Assembly: GCF_011038645.2 (NCBI RefSeq)
Contig: NZ_CP064955.1
Span: forward strand, 124,001-188,000
Source: Corynebacterium qintianiae
GTDB taxonomy: Bacteria > Actinomycetota > Actinomycetes > Mycobacteriales > Mycobacteriaceae
Direction: 5' to 3'
DNA length: 64,000 nt
Part shown: piece by piece, positions 11,904 to 21,057 of the stretch
Layout of the letters: every line of letters starts with the position of its first letter
Position numbering within the stretch: the first letter of the stretch is position 1
Position numbers and translations under genes: made by a program
The notes under the pieces: generated by a model
What the model was told of the DNA's origin: nothing
The model's input: only the letters and a program-made list of their open reading frames with translations
Database searches by the model: none

Positions 11904-13435
11904 TAGTTCTGACCTCCCTGAAGTTCGGCTGCGTCGGGGACACCGACGGGGTCGTCACCAAGCACTGTCGACGTATAGGAGGCGACGTCGAGCAGACTGT
12001 CGGCGGCCTCGAGAGAGATTGCCCAGATGAAACCGGCGCCGAAGAACATGGCTACGGACACGGCCATCAAGGCGCCGGACGGGGCGATGAGGCGGGGCCT
12101 GACATTGAGGGCCTCGGGATAGTGCTGCATCGGGCGTCCCCAGAACACTTGCTTCCACACTCGCATCATCGAGAGGAGGGCGCCGCAGGATGCGAGGACA
12201 ATGACGGCGATGACGAGCCAGGAGCGCCAGTCTCCCGCTGCGGCGGCGGCGAGAACAACGGCGATTTTGCCGAAGGTGCCCGAGAACGGCGGCAGGCCCA
12301 CGATGGAGAAAGCGCCGGCGGCGAAGATGGCCGAGGTTATCGGGTCACGCCGCGCCAAGCCCGAGAGCTTGGAAATCGTGCCCGTGCCGTACGTCTCCTC
12401 GATGGCGCCGGAGTTGAGCACGAGCGCACCTACCGTCACCATGTGGTGCAATGTGTACATCAACCCGGCAGCGAGGGCGTACCGTGGCTCGTCGTTCGTG
12501 AACGCCAGCATCACCAGGATGAACGGCATGCCGTTGACCATCTGGTAGGCCATTACGCGGCGGATTGTAGTCTCAGCCAGTCCCGCGAAGCCCCCCACCA
12601 GCATGGAGATGACCATGACCACGATGATGAGGGTGTTCCAGCGCGGGTCCATGTCGAAGAGCACGACCCAGAGGCGGAACAGCATGTACACGGCAACTTT
12701 GGTGTGCAGGCCCGAGAACAGGCCCATCACCGCCGCGGATGTCGACGGGTACGACCTCGGCAGCCACGTGTGGACGGGGAAGACACCGGCCTTGGTTGCG
12801 ATGGCGATCACCACGATTCCGGCGGCCACGGTGGCGGGGCCGTTGCCCGCGGCGATGCCTTCAAGCGCCGCAATGTTGACGGCCCCGGTCACTGCGTAGA
12901 GGTAGCCGACACCCATCACCAGCAGCGTCGACGCCGCAAGGTTCACAATGACGAACATGCGCGCGGAGACGAGGCGGTAGCGCGAACCCGTCATCGCGAT
13001 GAGACCGTAGGACGGTAGGAGCATGACCTCGATCATGACAAAGAAGTTGAACAGGTCCGCGGTCAGCACAGCACCGGAGACGCCGGTGACCAGCACCAGC
13101 GTCAGCGGAGTGTAGAAGCGCGCAGCTGTCTCACCCGCGGCGATGGCGAACCAGTTCGCGGTGAGCGCAACCATCATGGTGGCCACGAGCATTACTGCAG
13201 AAAACTCGTCGCCGGCGAATGAGATGCCCACTCCACCCTGGTAGAGGCCGATGACGTGGGCGATGGTGCCGTGCTCAGAGGTGTAGTTGTACAGCCAGAT
13301 GCCGCCGGCGAGGTTGACCGCGGGGATCAGGACCGCGAGGACGTCGTTAAGCGGCTTCCACGGGTTGAGCGCCGTGACAGCCGAAACAATCAGTGGCAGC
13401 GCGACGAAGACGGGAAGAATAGCATCCACGGCCAT
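11903..13435 (-). CDS. mnhD: Mrp Na+/H+ antiporter subunit D
   Basis: 510 residues, about 14 membrane helices, related to the NuoN/NuoL proton-pumping subunits of complex I. Typical segments are the helix with LFNFFVMIEVMLLPSYGLIA (conserved Glu) and KAGVFPVHTWLPRSYP (conserved Lys). It shares one base with the mnhC stop (TAATG). Thought to be one of the two ion-translocating subunits. Confidence 0.93.
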   Translation of the reverse strand: MAVDAILPVFVALPLIVSAVTALNPWKPLNDVLAVLIPAVNLAGGIWLYNYTSEHGTIAHVIGLYQGGVGISFAGDEFSAVMLVATMMVALTANWFAIAAGETAARFYTPLTLVLVTGVSGAVLTADLFNFFVMIEVMLLPSYGLIAMTGSRYRLVSARMFVIVNLAASTLLVMGVGYLYAVTGAVNIAALEGIAAGNGPATVAAGIVVIAIATKAGVFPVHTWLPRSYPSTSAAVMGLFSGLHTKVAVYMLFRLWVVLFDMDPRWNTLIIVVMVISMLVGGFAGLAETTIRRVMAYQMVNGMPFILVMLAFTNDEPRYALAAGLMYTLHHMVTVGALVLNSGAIEETYGTGTISKLSGLARRDPITSAIFAAGAFSIVGLPPFSGTFGKIAVVLAAAAAGDWRSWLVIAVIVLASCGALLSMMRVWKQVFWGRPMQHYPEALNVRPRLIAPSGALMAVSVAMFFGAGFIWAISLEAADSLLDVASYTSTVLGDDPVGVPDAAELQGGQN

Positions 13436-13860
13436 TAGCCCTCCACCTCCTGGTGCGCGCCGATCTTCTTGGGGTTGAGCTGGGCGCTGCGCCCAGCCGT
13501 CGACAAGGCGGACGGGCTGAGGCGGTCCGGGTCATAACCTGGAGACGTGTCCACGGGGCGGTCGAAAGTGTCGTCGTCTTTACCCAGCGACGACAGCATC
13601 AACAGGATTGTCGTGGTCGCCATCGCGATGACGATGGCGGTCAGGACGAACGCCTGGGGGAGCGGGTCGGCCATGTCCTCGAGCGGCGTGCGGGAGGGGA
13701 ACGCCTCGCCTCGCCACGAGCCGACGCCCGCGGCGAGGAGCGTCAAGTTCGTCGCATGTCCGAAAAGCGACATGCCGAAGACGATTCGGACCATGCCGCG
13801 CTGCATGATGAGGAACACCGAGCCGGCCACGAGAACGGAGATTGTCAACGCCATGATCAT
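13435..13860 (-). CDS. mnhC: Mrp Na+/H+ antiporter subunit C
   Basis: 141 residues, NuoK-like: three helices with GMSLFGHATNLTLLAAG and DPLPQAFVLTAIVIAMATT. A hydrophilic C-terminal tail of about 40 residues (DDDTFDRPVDTSPGYDPD) is longer than the NuoK core. It starts 6 bases after the mnhA stop. Confidence 0.92.
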   Translation of the reverse strand: MIMALTISVLVAGSVFLIMQRGMVRIVFGMSLFGHATNLTLLAAGVGSWRGEAFPSRTPLEDMADPLPQAFVLTAIVIAMATTTILLMLSSLGKDDDTFDRPVDTSPGYDPDRLSPSALSTAGRSAQLNPKKIGAHQEVEG

Positions 13861-13866
13861 GAGCTT

Positions 13867-16767
13867 TTACACCTCCTTCGATCCGACCGGCCGGGGGGCG
13901 GCCGCGGGGTTGATGGGTTCGGGGTGGTCCGGGTCTACGTCGTCAGGCGCCTCCGGTTCCGGGACCTCCGGCAGCGGGTTATCGGGCCCGCGGCGGTAGG
14001 TCAGGTTTTCCAGCTCGGTTCCCGGGCGGAGGTAACCTCCCAGCTGGTTGATAGCCTGGGTGATCATGCCGAGAACGGCGAGATAGATGCCGAAGTCGAA
14101 GATCAGCGACGTGGTGAAATGCTGGCCCGCGATCTCACCGTGGATGGCGTACATGAATCCGCCCTCGATGAATCCGAGGAACCCGGACGCGATGGCGATG
14201 ATGATCCCCCACCCGGCGAGGCGGGACGGGGACAGCTGTTTGACCACGTAGGAGTCTGCGCCGCGGGAGAGGTAGTTGAGCGCGAACGCGGTGGCCATGA
14301 CCAGTGCCGCAACGAAACCGCCGCCCGGTGCGGTGTGCCCGCGGAAGAAGATCAGGACGGAGAGCACGAGCAGGATGGGTGCGACCAAAGCGCTCACCTT
14401 GCGGACAGGAAGTGAGTTGAGCTGGGACTGGCCGAAGGGCCGCGGGCGGGTGCCCGCCTCGAACATGTGCCTCGGCATCGACTGCGTCACCGCGAGGATG
14501 ACCACGGCCGCCATGCCCAGCACCGAGAGCTCGCCTAATGTGTCGAAGCCGCGGAACTCCACGATGATCACAGCGACAATGTTGTCAGCCTTAGTAGCCA
14601 ACCCGCCCTCGGTGAGGTACCACTGCGCCAGTTCGGAGCGGCCGCGGCGTCCGGTCAGCCCATAGACGCCGGCGAAGGCCACGATGCCCGCCAGCAGCGC
14701 GAGGCCGGCCGCCGCCCACTGCCGCGGTGCGGGTGTCTTCGGGAAGGCGCGGGGCTGATAGCGCAGGACAAGCATGATGACAACCACGGTGAGCGATTCG
14801 ACGAGGAACTGCGTCAGCGCGACGTCGGGGGCGCCGAGCAGCATCATCTGCAGCGACATTCCCACACCCACGGTGCCGAGGAGCACTGCGGCGGCGAGGC
14901 GGCTGCGGGTCAGCACCAGGGCGAGGACCGACATCGCGATGATGGCGAACGGGATGAGGTCCCACAGGTTGGTCAACCCGTCGACACGCGGTGCTGGGTC
15001 GACGCCGTCGATGCCGTCGGACAGCAACACGCTCACGCCGAGCACGACGGTGAAGGCGACGAGCCAAACTAGATGGCGCGAAGGGTTGAGCCCGTCCGCC
15101 ATGGCACCCAGTGCGCGGCCCAGCTTTGCCGCGCCCGAGCTGAGGGCCTCCAAGATGGCGTTTCCGCTGGTTGGCAGTAACTGGCGGTTGTTTAGCACTG
15201 CGTACACCTTCTTCCGGCCGAAGAGGAAAGCGACGCCCGCGGAAAGGACCGCGATGGAGACGATGAACGGTGCGTTTATGCCGTGCCAGAGGGAAAGGTG
15301 GGATTCGTAGCCTTCTTGGCCGGTGATGGCGCGCACGCCAGCGTCGATAGGCGCATCCACCGACCCCAGGAAGAAGGGCAGGACCAGGGACATTAAGCCG
15401 GGAAGAGCGGCAGGTAGCCACAGTGAGGCAGGCGCTTCCCGGACGCCCGTCATGTCTTTGGGGCCGTCGATGAAGGCACCGAACACGATCTTGGCGGAAT
15501 AAATGAAGGTCAAAAAAGCCGCGAACCCGGCGACCGTCAGCAGAATCGGGCCAGTGGGCGTGCCTTCGAAGGCGGCGAGGATGGACTCCTTGGACACGAA
15601 GCCGAACAGCGGCGGTACGGCGGCCATCGACGCCGCCGCAACGACGACAGAGCCGAACGTCCACGGCATCTTGTCGTACAGTTTGCCCAGCCGGCGAATG
15701 TCGCGCGACCCGGCTTGGTGGTCGACCACGCCGATGAGCATGAACAGACTCGACTTGAACAGGGCGTGGGCGAGGGTGTGCACGAGCGCCGCGGCAAGAG
15801 CGAAGTCGGTGCCGACACCGATCGCGGCCACGATCCAGCCGAGGTGCGACACCGTGGAGTACGCGGTGAGGTGTTTCAAGTCTGTCTTCGTGATGGCGAA
15901 GATCGCGGACATGACAGCGGTGAACAAGCCGACGACGATGAGCAGCCAGTTCCAGACCGCGACGTCGTGAAAGACCGTCGAGAAGCGCAGCAGGAGGTAG
16001 ATGCCCGCTTTGACCACCGCCGCCGCGTGGAGGAAAGCGGAGACAGGGGTCGCGGCCGCCATTGCTTCGGGCAGCCAGAAGTGGAAGGGGAACTGCGCTG
16101 CCTTGGTGAACCCGGAGACGGCAACGAGCACGGCGACCGTCGTGGTCAACGCAGGTTGGGCGGCCCACACATCGGAGGTGAGCACCTCGCTGAGGCGCGT
16201 CGTACCAGCGGCCGTGGATGCCACGGCGAGAGCCGTCAGCAGCGTCAGGCCACCGAAGAAAGTCAGCGCCAGGGTCCGGTACGCACCGGCCTCTCCTCCT
16301 GAGCCTGAACGGGCGATGAGCAGGAATGACGCAATGGAGACGAGCTCCCAGCCGACGAACAGAAGGACCGTGTCGTCCGCCAGAACGAGGAGGAGGACGG
16401 ACAGCGTGAACGCGGTCATAATGGTGTAGAAACTCGTGTTGCCTTGCCGCTCGGGCAGGTACGCCGCCGAGTAGACGAGCACCACACCGCCGATAACCAA
16501 AGCGAGCAGAGCGAAGAACATGCCGAGCCCGTCGGCGCGGAGAGCCAGATCTACTTGGGTGCCGAAAAAGTCGCGGGCCCAGGTTACCTGCCAAGTAACG
16601 GCGCCCCCGTCCGCGACTTTGGGGTATTCGCGCCCGAGGAGGACAGCTCCGGCGAAGAGCAGCAGCGCAAGGGGCCACCCTGCCCTTCGGTCCATGACCC
16701 GCACCAGCACCGGCGACAGGATCACGGCCGCGCCGACCACTGCGAGCACGAGAGGTAACGTAATCAA
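13867..16767 (-). CDS. mnhA: Mrp Na+/H+ antiporter subunit A with fused MrpB domain
   Basis: About 966 residues. The first 600 form a NuoL-like antiporter module (WELVSIASFLLIARSGSGG; LHAAAVVKAGIYLLLR; LVHTLAHALFKSSLFM). A DUF4040/MrpA tail follows, and the last 150 residues (FFRGHTAPGGGFVAALVMA) are a complete MrpB-type domain. There is therefore no separate mnhB. The start is taken at TTG 16767, with GGAG 6 bases upstream; an in-frame GTG at 16791 is the alternative. First gene of the operon and the main Na+/H+ exchange subunit. Confidence 0.93.
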   Translation of the reverse strand: MITLPLVLAVVGAAVILSPVLVRVMDRRAGWPLALLLFAGAVLLGREYPKVADGGAVTWQVTWARDFFGTQVDLALRADGLGMFFALLALVIGGVVLVYSAAYLPERQGNTSFYTIMTAFTLSVLLLVLADDTVLLFVGWELVSIASFLLIARSGSGGEAGAYRTLALTFFGGLTLLTALAVASTAAGTTRLSEVLTSDVWAAQPALTTTVAVLVAVSGFTKAAQFPFHFWLPEAMAAATPVSAFLHAAAVVKAGIYLLLRFSTVFHDVAVWNWLLIVVGLFTAVMSAIFAITKTDLKHLTAYSTVSHLGWIVAAIGVGTDFALAAALVHTLAHALFKSSLFMLIGVVDHQAGSRDIRRLGKLYDKMPWTFGSVVVAAASMAAVPPLFGFVSKESILAAFEGTPTGPILLTVAGFAAFLTFIYSAKIVFGAFIDGPKDMTGVREAPASLWLPAALPGLMSLVLPFFLGSVDAPIDAGVRAITGQEGYESHLSLWHGINAPFIVSIAVLSAGVAFLFGRKKVYAVLNNRQLLPTSGNAILEALSSGAAKLGRALGAMADGLNPSRHLVWLVAFTVVLGVSVLLSDGIDGVDPAPRVDGLTNLWDLIPFAIIAMSVLALVLTRSRLAAAVLLGTVGVGMSLQMMLLGAPDVALTQFLVESLTVVVIMLVLRYQPRAFPKTPAPRQWAAAGLALLAGIVAFAGVYGLTGRRGRSELAQWYLTEGGLATKADNIVAVIIVEFRGFDTLGELSVLGMAAVVILAVTQSMPRHMFEAGTRPRPFGQSQLNSLPVRKVSALVAPILLVLSVLIFFRGHTAPGGGFVAALVMATAFALNYLSRGADSYVVKQLSPSRLAGWGIIIAIASGFLGFIEGGFMYAIHGEIAGQHFTTSLIFDFGIYLAVLGMITQAINQLGGYLRPGTELENLTYRRGPDNPLPEVPEPEAPDDVDPDHPEPINPAAAPRPVGSKEV

Positions 16768-16935
16768 AGTTTCTCCAGCATGTGGCGGCACAATGCCGCG
16801 CGTTCAGAGGGCATCAAGGTTAGGTAAAGGGTAGCAACTAAGTCAGTCGCGTCACTAACAACCGTAACGCCAGCTCGCCGCGGGTGCGGTGTGCCTCACG
16901 CGTTTTTGCTGGAAGCGGGGCTATATTTGCCTTCC

Positions 16936-18321
16936 ATGAAATGGCGTCTTCTCGTTGCCCTGCTCGTCCTCATCGCCGGGGTTTTTCTGCCGATGGCCCC
17001 GGCGAGCACGTGGTCCTCTGGGGAAAGCGCGACGGGCGCGCCGACGGTGACCCCGGGACCGGACGGGCTTGTCGACGCCCGCCGCGCCGCAGGTGAGGCC
17101 GCCGCACAGGCCAGCCTGCTGACGACGGGCACGGGCCAGCTCAAGGACGGGGTGGTCCAGCTCGATGAGGGTTCTGCGCAGCTTATCGACGGCATCTCTG
17201 CCGCGAACTCAGGTGCCCAGGAACTCTCCACTGGGATGGTGCAGCTGCAGGCGGGAACCGGGCAGCTCGCTTCGGGGGCGACGCAGGTGGCGGACGCCGT
17301 CGGCGGCGTCGTCGACCAGGTGGTCGGGTTCGAGGTGGTCCGCGGCCAGGTTATCTCCACGATCGATTCGACGCTGGAGAAGCTGAAGGACTCCCGGGAG
17401 CCCGATGTCGTCGCTGCGCGCGAGGCTCTGCAGGGGCTGCGGGAGCAAGCCCGCACTGCGGAGCTCCCCGCGGATGTGGTGTCTCAGCTCAACGAGCTGA
17501 AGAACGGGTCGCGTGAGGTTGCCAACCAGCTGTCTGTGCCCGGGTTCGCGTACCACGACGGGGTGTACTCGGCGACGAACGGCGCCGCCGAGCTGGCCAG
17601 TGGCCTCGGCGAGCTCGACGGCGGGGCCGGCCAAGCCAAGGACGGTATCGCCCAATTGCGCGAGGGATCGGAAAAACTCGACGGCATGGCAACGCAGACC
17701 TCCGACACGATCGACACCGTGCGCCGCGCGATACCGGCGCCGGCGCCCGTCGCGGCCGCGTCCGGCACAGCCGATGAGGACGCCCCCGCATCCGCGCTCG
17801 CACCCCTGGCAGCGATGCTTATCGCTGCCCTGATTACGGTGGGCGGCTTCGGCATGGCGGGGGCGGCGGGATACGCGCGACGCAACCGCTGGTGGATCGT
17901 CGCCGCCGGAACGGGCCTTTTAACCGTGTCCGGCCTCGTTCTCGTCATGGTGCTCGGCATCTCCCTGCCGCCGGCGGCAGTGCTCATTTCCGCGCTCGCG
18001 CTCGCAGTGGCCTCCCTCGCCTCCGCGGGGCTGACGTGGATGCTCATGTCCACCTTCGGTAACGCAGCGGGTCTCGGCGCGGGTGCTGCGCTTTCTGTGC
18101 TGCAAATCGGTCTCGTCGGCTGGGTGTGGAAGTCAGCTGCGGCCGGCGCGGTATCTGACATTGTGGCGGCGTCGTCGGGTGCGGCGCCTATGCACTGGCT
18201 CACGACGGCGCTATCCGCTGCGGGCAACGGCGGATCGGTTGCCGCGATGTGGACCGGCGTGGGGTTGAGCGCGGTAGTTGCAGCTCTTGGCCTGATGGGG
18301 CTCAACCGACCGCGCAGCTGA
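16936..18321 (+). CDS. YhgE/Pip-like membrane protein with heptad LxxG repeats
   Basis: 461 residues. After an N-terminal signal-anchor (KWRLLVALLVLIAGVFLP) comes an extracytoplasmic region with repeats of the form QLKDGVVQLDEGSAQLIDG, typical of YhgE/Pip proteins, and then about five C-terminal membrane helices. The role is not known; such proteins are often linked to export or phage receptors. A TATATT -10 at 16923-16928 ends 7 bases before ATG 16936, so the mRNA is probably leaderless. Confidence 0.7.
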   Translation: MKWRLLVALLVLIAGVFLPMAPASTWSSGESATGAPTVTPGPDGLVDARRAAGEAAAQASLLTTGTGQLKDGVVQLDEGSAQLIDGISAANSGAQELSTGMVQLQAGTGQLASGATQVADAVGGVVDQVVGFEVVRGQVISTIDSTLEKLKDSREPDVVAAREALQGLREQARTAELPADVVSQLNELKNGSREVANQLSVPGFAYHDGVYSATNGAAELASGLGELDGGAGQAKDGIAQLREGSEKLDGMATQTSDTIDTVRRAIPAPAPVAAASGTADEDAPASALAPLAAMLIAALITVGGFGMAGAAGYARRNRWWIVAAGTGLLTVSGLVLVMVLGISLPPAAVLISALALAVASLASAGLTWMLMSTFGNAAGLGAGAALSVLQIGLVGWVWKSAAAGAVSDIVAASSGAAPMHWLTTALSAAGNGGSVAAMWTGVGLSAVVAALGLMGLNRPRS

Positions 18322-18394
18322 TTTCCGCCCGGCGGGTATCCCCGCTGTAATACACGTTATAGAAATAATTTCGTGTACCTAAGGAGATTGAGTT

Positions 18395-19321
18395 GTGGAG
18401 CAGAGCCCATTTATTGAAATCGGTTTGCCCATCGCGTTGTTCGTGATCATGATCGGTATTGGCCTGAGCCTGACAAGTAAAGACTTCGTGGCCCACGCGA
18501 AGCGCCCGCGGGCGACGATTCTCGGGCTCCTCGGCCAGCTCATCCTACCGCCGCTGGTGGCGCTGGGTCTGGCGTGGGCGTTCGATCTGCCCCCGCTTAT
18601 GGTGCTCGGCGTCGCACTCGTGGGGGCGTCACCGGGCGGGGCCACCTCAAACTTGGCCACCTACCTGGCTCGTGGGTCGGTGGCGCTGTCCATCATCCTC
18701 ACCGTCGCCGCGTCCTTCGCCGCGATTGTGACGCTGCCGCTCTGGATGGGCTTCGCGTCGCGTGTCGTACCCGGTGTGGAGCAGCTGGAGATCACCATGC
18801 CGCTGGGTCAGACGTTCGCGCTGCTCTTCGGCATCGTGCTCGTCCCGGTGGCGGTGGGCATGTTTGTGCGCGCCACACGGCCCGTGCTGGCGGAGCGGAT
18901 GGAGCGTTTCGTCGGCATTGTCGGCGTGGTAGTGCTGGTCCTTCTCATCGTCTTCATTGTCATCGACGTGCGCGAGCAACTGACTGACCTGCTCATCACG
19001 ATCGCTCCGATCGCATTGCTGTTAAACGTCTGTTTCGTTGTGCTGGGCGGTCTCGTTGGGTGGCTCGGGCGCCTTGACCGAGCGGACCAGCTGGCGATCG
19101 CCATTGAGTACAGCATCCGCAACACGACCCTGGGCATGGTTCTCGCGTTCACCGTCATGCAGAGCCCGGAGGTCGGGGTTGTCTCGGCGGTGTACTCGAT
19201 CGTGATGTACGTGTCCATGTTCGCGGTGATTGCGGCTGGGCGCAGGATGATGTCGCGCGGCACACGCGGGGGAAGACCTCAGCGCGAAATCAAGGCGGAA
19301 AAACAGCTCGAAGCGCTCTGA
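18395..19321 (+). CDS. bile acid:sodium symporter (BASS) family transporter
   Basis: 308 residues with nine or ten membrane helices. The motif ALVGASPGGATSNLATYLA matches the Na+-binding region of BASS proteins, and IEYSIRNTTLGMVLAF the second conserved site. The substrate is probably an organic anion, not necessarily a bile acid. The GTG start at 18395 is set by AAGGAG 8 bases upstream. Confidence 0.88.
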   Translation: MEQSPFIEIGLPIALFVIMIGIGLSLTSKDFVAHAKRPRATILGLLGQLILPPLVALGLAWAFDLPPLMVLGVALVGASPGGATSNLATYLARGSVALSIILTVAASFAAIVTLPLWMGFASRVVPGVEQLEITMPLGQTFALLFGIVLVPVAVGMFVRATRPVLAERMERFVGIVGVVVLVLLIVFIVIDVREQLTDLLITIAPIALLLNVCFVVLGGLVGWLGRLDRADQLAIAIEYSIRNTTLGMVLAFTVMQSPEVGVVSAVYSIVMYVSMFAVIAAGRRMMSRGTRGGRPQREIKAEKQLEAL

Positions 19322-19471
19322 GGTCTTCACCGCAGTAGGGTGGCGCTTGATGAGGGAGCTGAGTGCGAACTCGACCTCGACACATGAAAGTTCGACGAGC
19401 GGGCGCACTCGGACTGGCGATCGCTGTCGACTTGATGAGAAGGCGGGAGAGTCAATTCGGCTGAGAACGAG

Positions 19472-19499
19472 AAATCCGCACCGTAAAGGGTGCGGATTT
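19472..19499 (-). terminator. terminator after tRNA-Pro
   Basis: AAATCCGCACC (19472-19482) pairs with GGTGCGGATTT (19489-19499) around a 6-base loop. It lies 4 bases beyond the encoded CCA of the minus-strand tRNA. Because of its symmetry it may also end transcripts from the plus-strand symporter gene. The remaining bases 19322-19471 contain no recognisable feature. Confidence 0.75.
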
Positions 19500-19503
19500 T
19501 AAG

Positions 19504-19580
<77 letters not shown>

Positions 19581-19649
19581 GTGTACGTCAAGTACTCGGA
19601 ATACTTTACTCCAGCCCCGACGGCGCACCAAAACGGCTGTTCAACGTGT

Positions 19650-20555
19650 TTAGGCTGGGCGCTCCGTGACGTGGATCAGCGCCGCCGACGGGCGGCAGAA
19701 AATGCGTACGGGCGCAAACTTTGACGTGCCGAGCCCGTTGGAGACTTCCATCCACATCGACCCGTAGCGGTGCATCCCTGAGGCGCGCGCGCGATCGATG
19801 TCGGCGTTGGTGACCAGCGTGCGCTCGCCGGGCAGGCAGATCTGGCCGCCGTGCGTGTGGCCCGCGAGGGCTAAGTCGTACCCGTCGCCCTCGAATGCGG
19901 AGAGAACGCGCCGGTAGGGCGCGTGGAGCAGCCCGATGGACAGGTCGGAGTCCGCATTTGGGGCACCGGCGATGTCCTCGTACCGGTCCAGGTCGTGGTG
20001 GGGGTCATCCACACCCGCGAGTGCGAGGCGGACCCCGGAGGTCTTGAACTCCAAACGCTGATGGGTCGCGTCGCGCCAGCCGCGCTCGATGAACGCGGCG
20101 CGCATGCCTTGCCACGGCAGGTTCACGTAGGAGGGTTCGCGCTTAAAGCCGAGGACGTATTTCAGTGGGTTGACCGGCCGCGGCGCCCAGTAGTCGTTGG
20201 TGCCGAAGACGAACACCCCGGGGCGGTCCAGCAGCGGGCCAAGGGCCTCCAGCGCGTAGGGCACGCCGCGGATGTCGGAGAGGTTGTCACCGGTGTTGAC
20301 TACCAGGTCCGGCTCCAGCACGTCGAGCTCGCGGACCCACGCGATCTTGTCGTCCTGTCCCGGAATCATGTGCAGGTCGGACACGTGAAGGATTTTGAAG
20401 GAATCCGCGCCGCGTAGCGTGCCGGGCGCAAGCAGGGGGAGGCGGTAGGTCTTGAGCCGGAACTTGTTCAACTCGGTTGCGCCCCACGAGAGCGTCGCTA
20501 AGCCCGCTGCCAGCGTGGCCGCCGCTGATGCCGTAAGAAAGTGTCGAAGCTTCAT
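19650..20555 (-). CDS. membrane-anchored metallophosphoesterase
   Basis: 301 residues. An N-terminal membrane segment (LTASAAATLAAGLATLSWG) precedes a calcineurin-like domain with the usual blocks HVSDLHM, NTGDNLSD, GTNDYW (where GNHD is normal) and AGHTHGGQICLPG. Related to YkuE/YaeI-type phosphoesterases; the substrate is unknown. The start is taken at ATG 20555; a GTG three codons upstream is in frame. Only 36 bases separate it from the divergent YqeY gene. Confidence 0.85.
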   Translation of the reverse strand: MKLRHFLTASAAATLAAGLATLSWGATELNKFRLKTYRLPLLAPGTLRGADSFKILHVSDLHMIPGQDDKIAWVRELDVLEPDLVVNTGDNLSDIRGVPYALEALGPLLDRPGVFVFGTNDYWAPRPVNPLKYVLGFKREPSYVNLPWQGMRAAFIERGWRDATHQRLEFKTSGVRLALAGVDDPHHDLDRYEDIAGAPNADSDLSIGLLHAPYRRVLSAFEGDGYDLALAGHTHGGQICLPGERTLVTNADIDRARASGMHRYGSMWMEVSNGLGTSKFAPVRIFCRPSAALIHVTERPA

Positions 20556-20591
20556 CCCACCCAACGTTACAGGTCGCGTAACCTCGGTTTC

Positions 20592-21041
20592 ATGAGTGAG
20601 CTGAAAGACAAAATCCGCGCTGACCTGAAAGAGGCCATGAAGGCCAAGGAGAAGCAGCGCACGGGTACGATCCGCATGCTGTTAGCCGCGATCCAGGCGG
20701 CGGAGACCGAGGGCACGAAGCACGAGGTGGGCGACGACGAGATCTTGAAGATCATCGCGCGGGAGATCAAGAAGCGCCGTGAGTCCGCGGAGATCTACCG
20801 CGAGAACGACCGCGCGGACCTCGCCGACAACGAGCTTGCCGAGGCAGAGGTGCTCGAGGGCTACCAGCCGCAGCAGCTTGACGACGCTGAACTCGACGCC
20901 CTGGTCGAAGCGGCCATCGCCGAGACGGGCGCCGATTCAATGGCGCAGATGGGTGCGGTAATGAAGGCGGCCACGGAGAAAGCCGCCGGCCGCGCCGACG
21001 GCAAGCGCCTGTCCGCTGCCGTGAAGGCTCGCCTGGGTTAA
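20592..21041 (+). CDS. GatB/YqeY domain protein
   Basis: 149 residues. Helical protein of the YqeY family, related to the tail domain of GatB that contacts tRNA; the stand-alone function is unclear. Typical opening MSELKDKIRADLKEAMKAKE and a C-terminal KAAGRADGKRLSAAVKARL. TAACCT at 20579-20584 lies 7 bases before ATG 20592, suggesting a leaderless mRNA. Confidence 0.88.
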   Translation: MSELKDKIRADLKEAMKAKEKQRTGTIRMLLAAIQAAETEGTKHEVGDDEILKIIAREIKKRRESAEIYRENDRADLADNELAEAEVLEGYQPQQLDDAELDALVEAAIAETGADSMAQMGAVMKAATEKAAGRADGKRLSAAVKARLG

Positions 21042-21057
21042 CTGGGCTAGCCGGGGG

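Noticed and set aside
14591-16678. A 695-codon Arg/His-rich frame on the minus strand
   Set aside because: It is another frame of mnhA on the same strand, without membrane helices or start signal.
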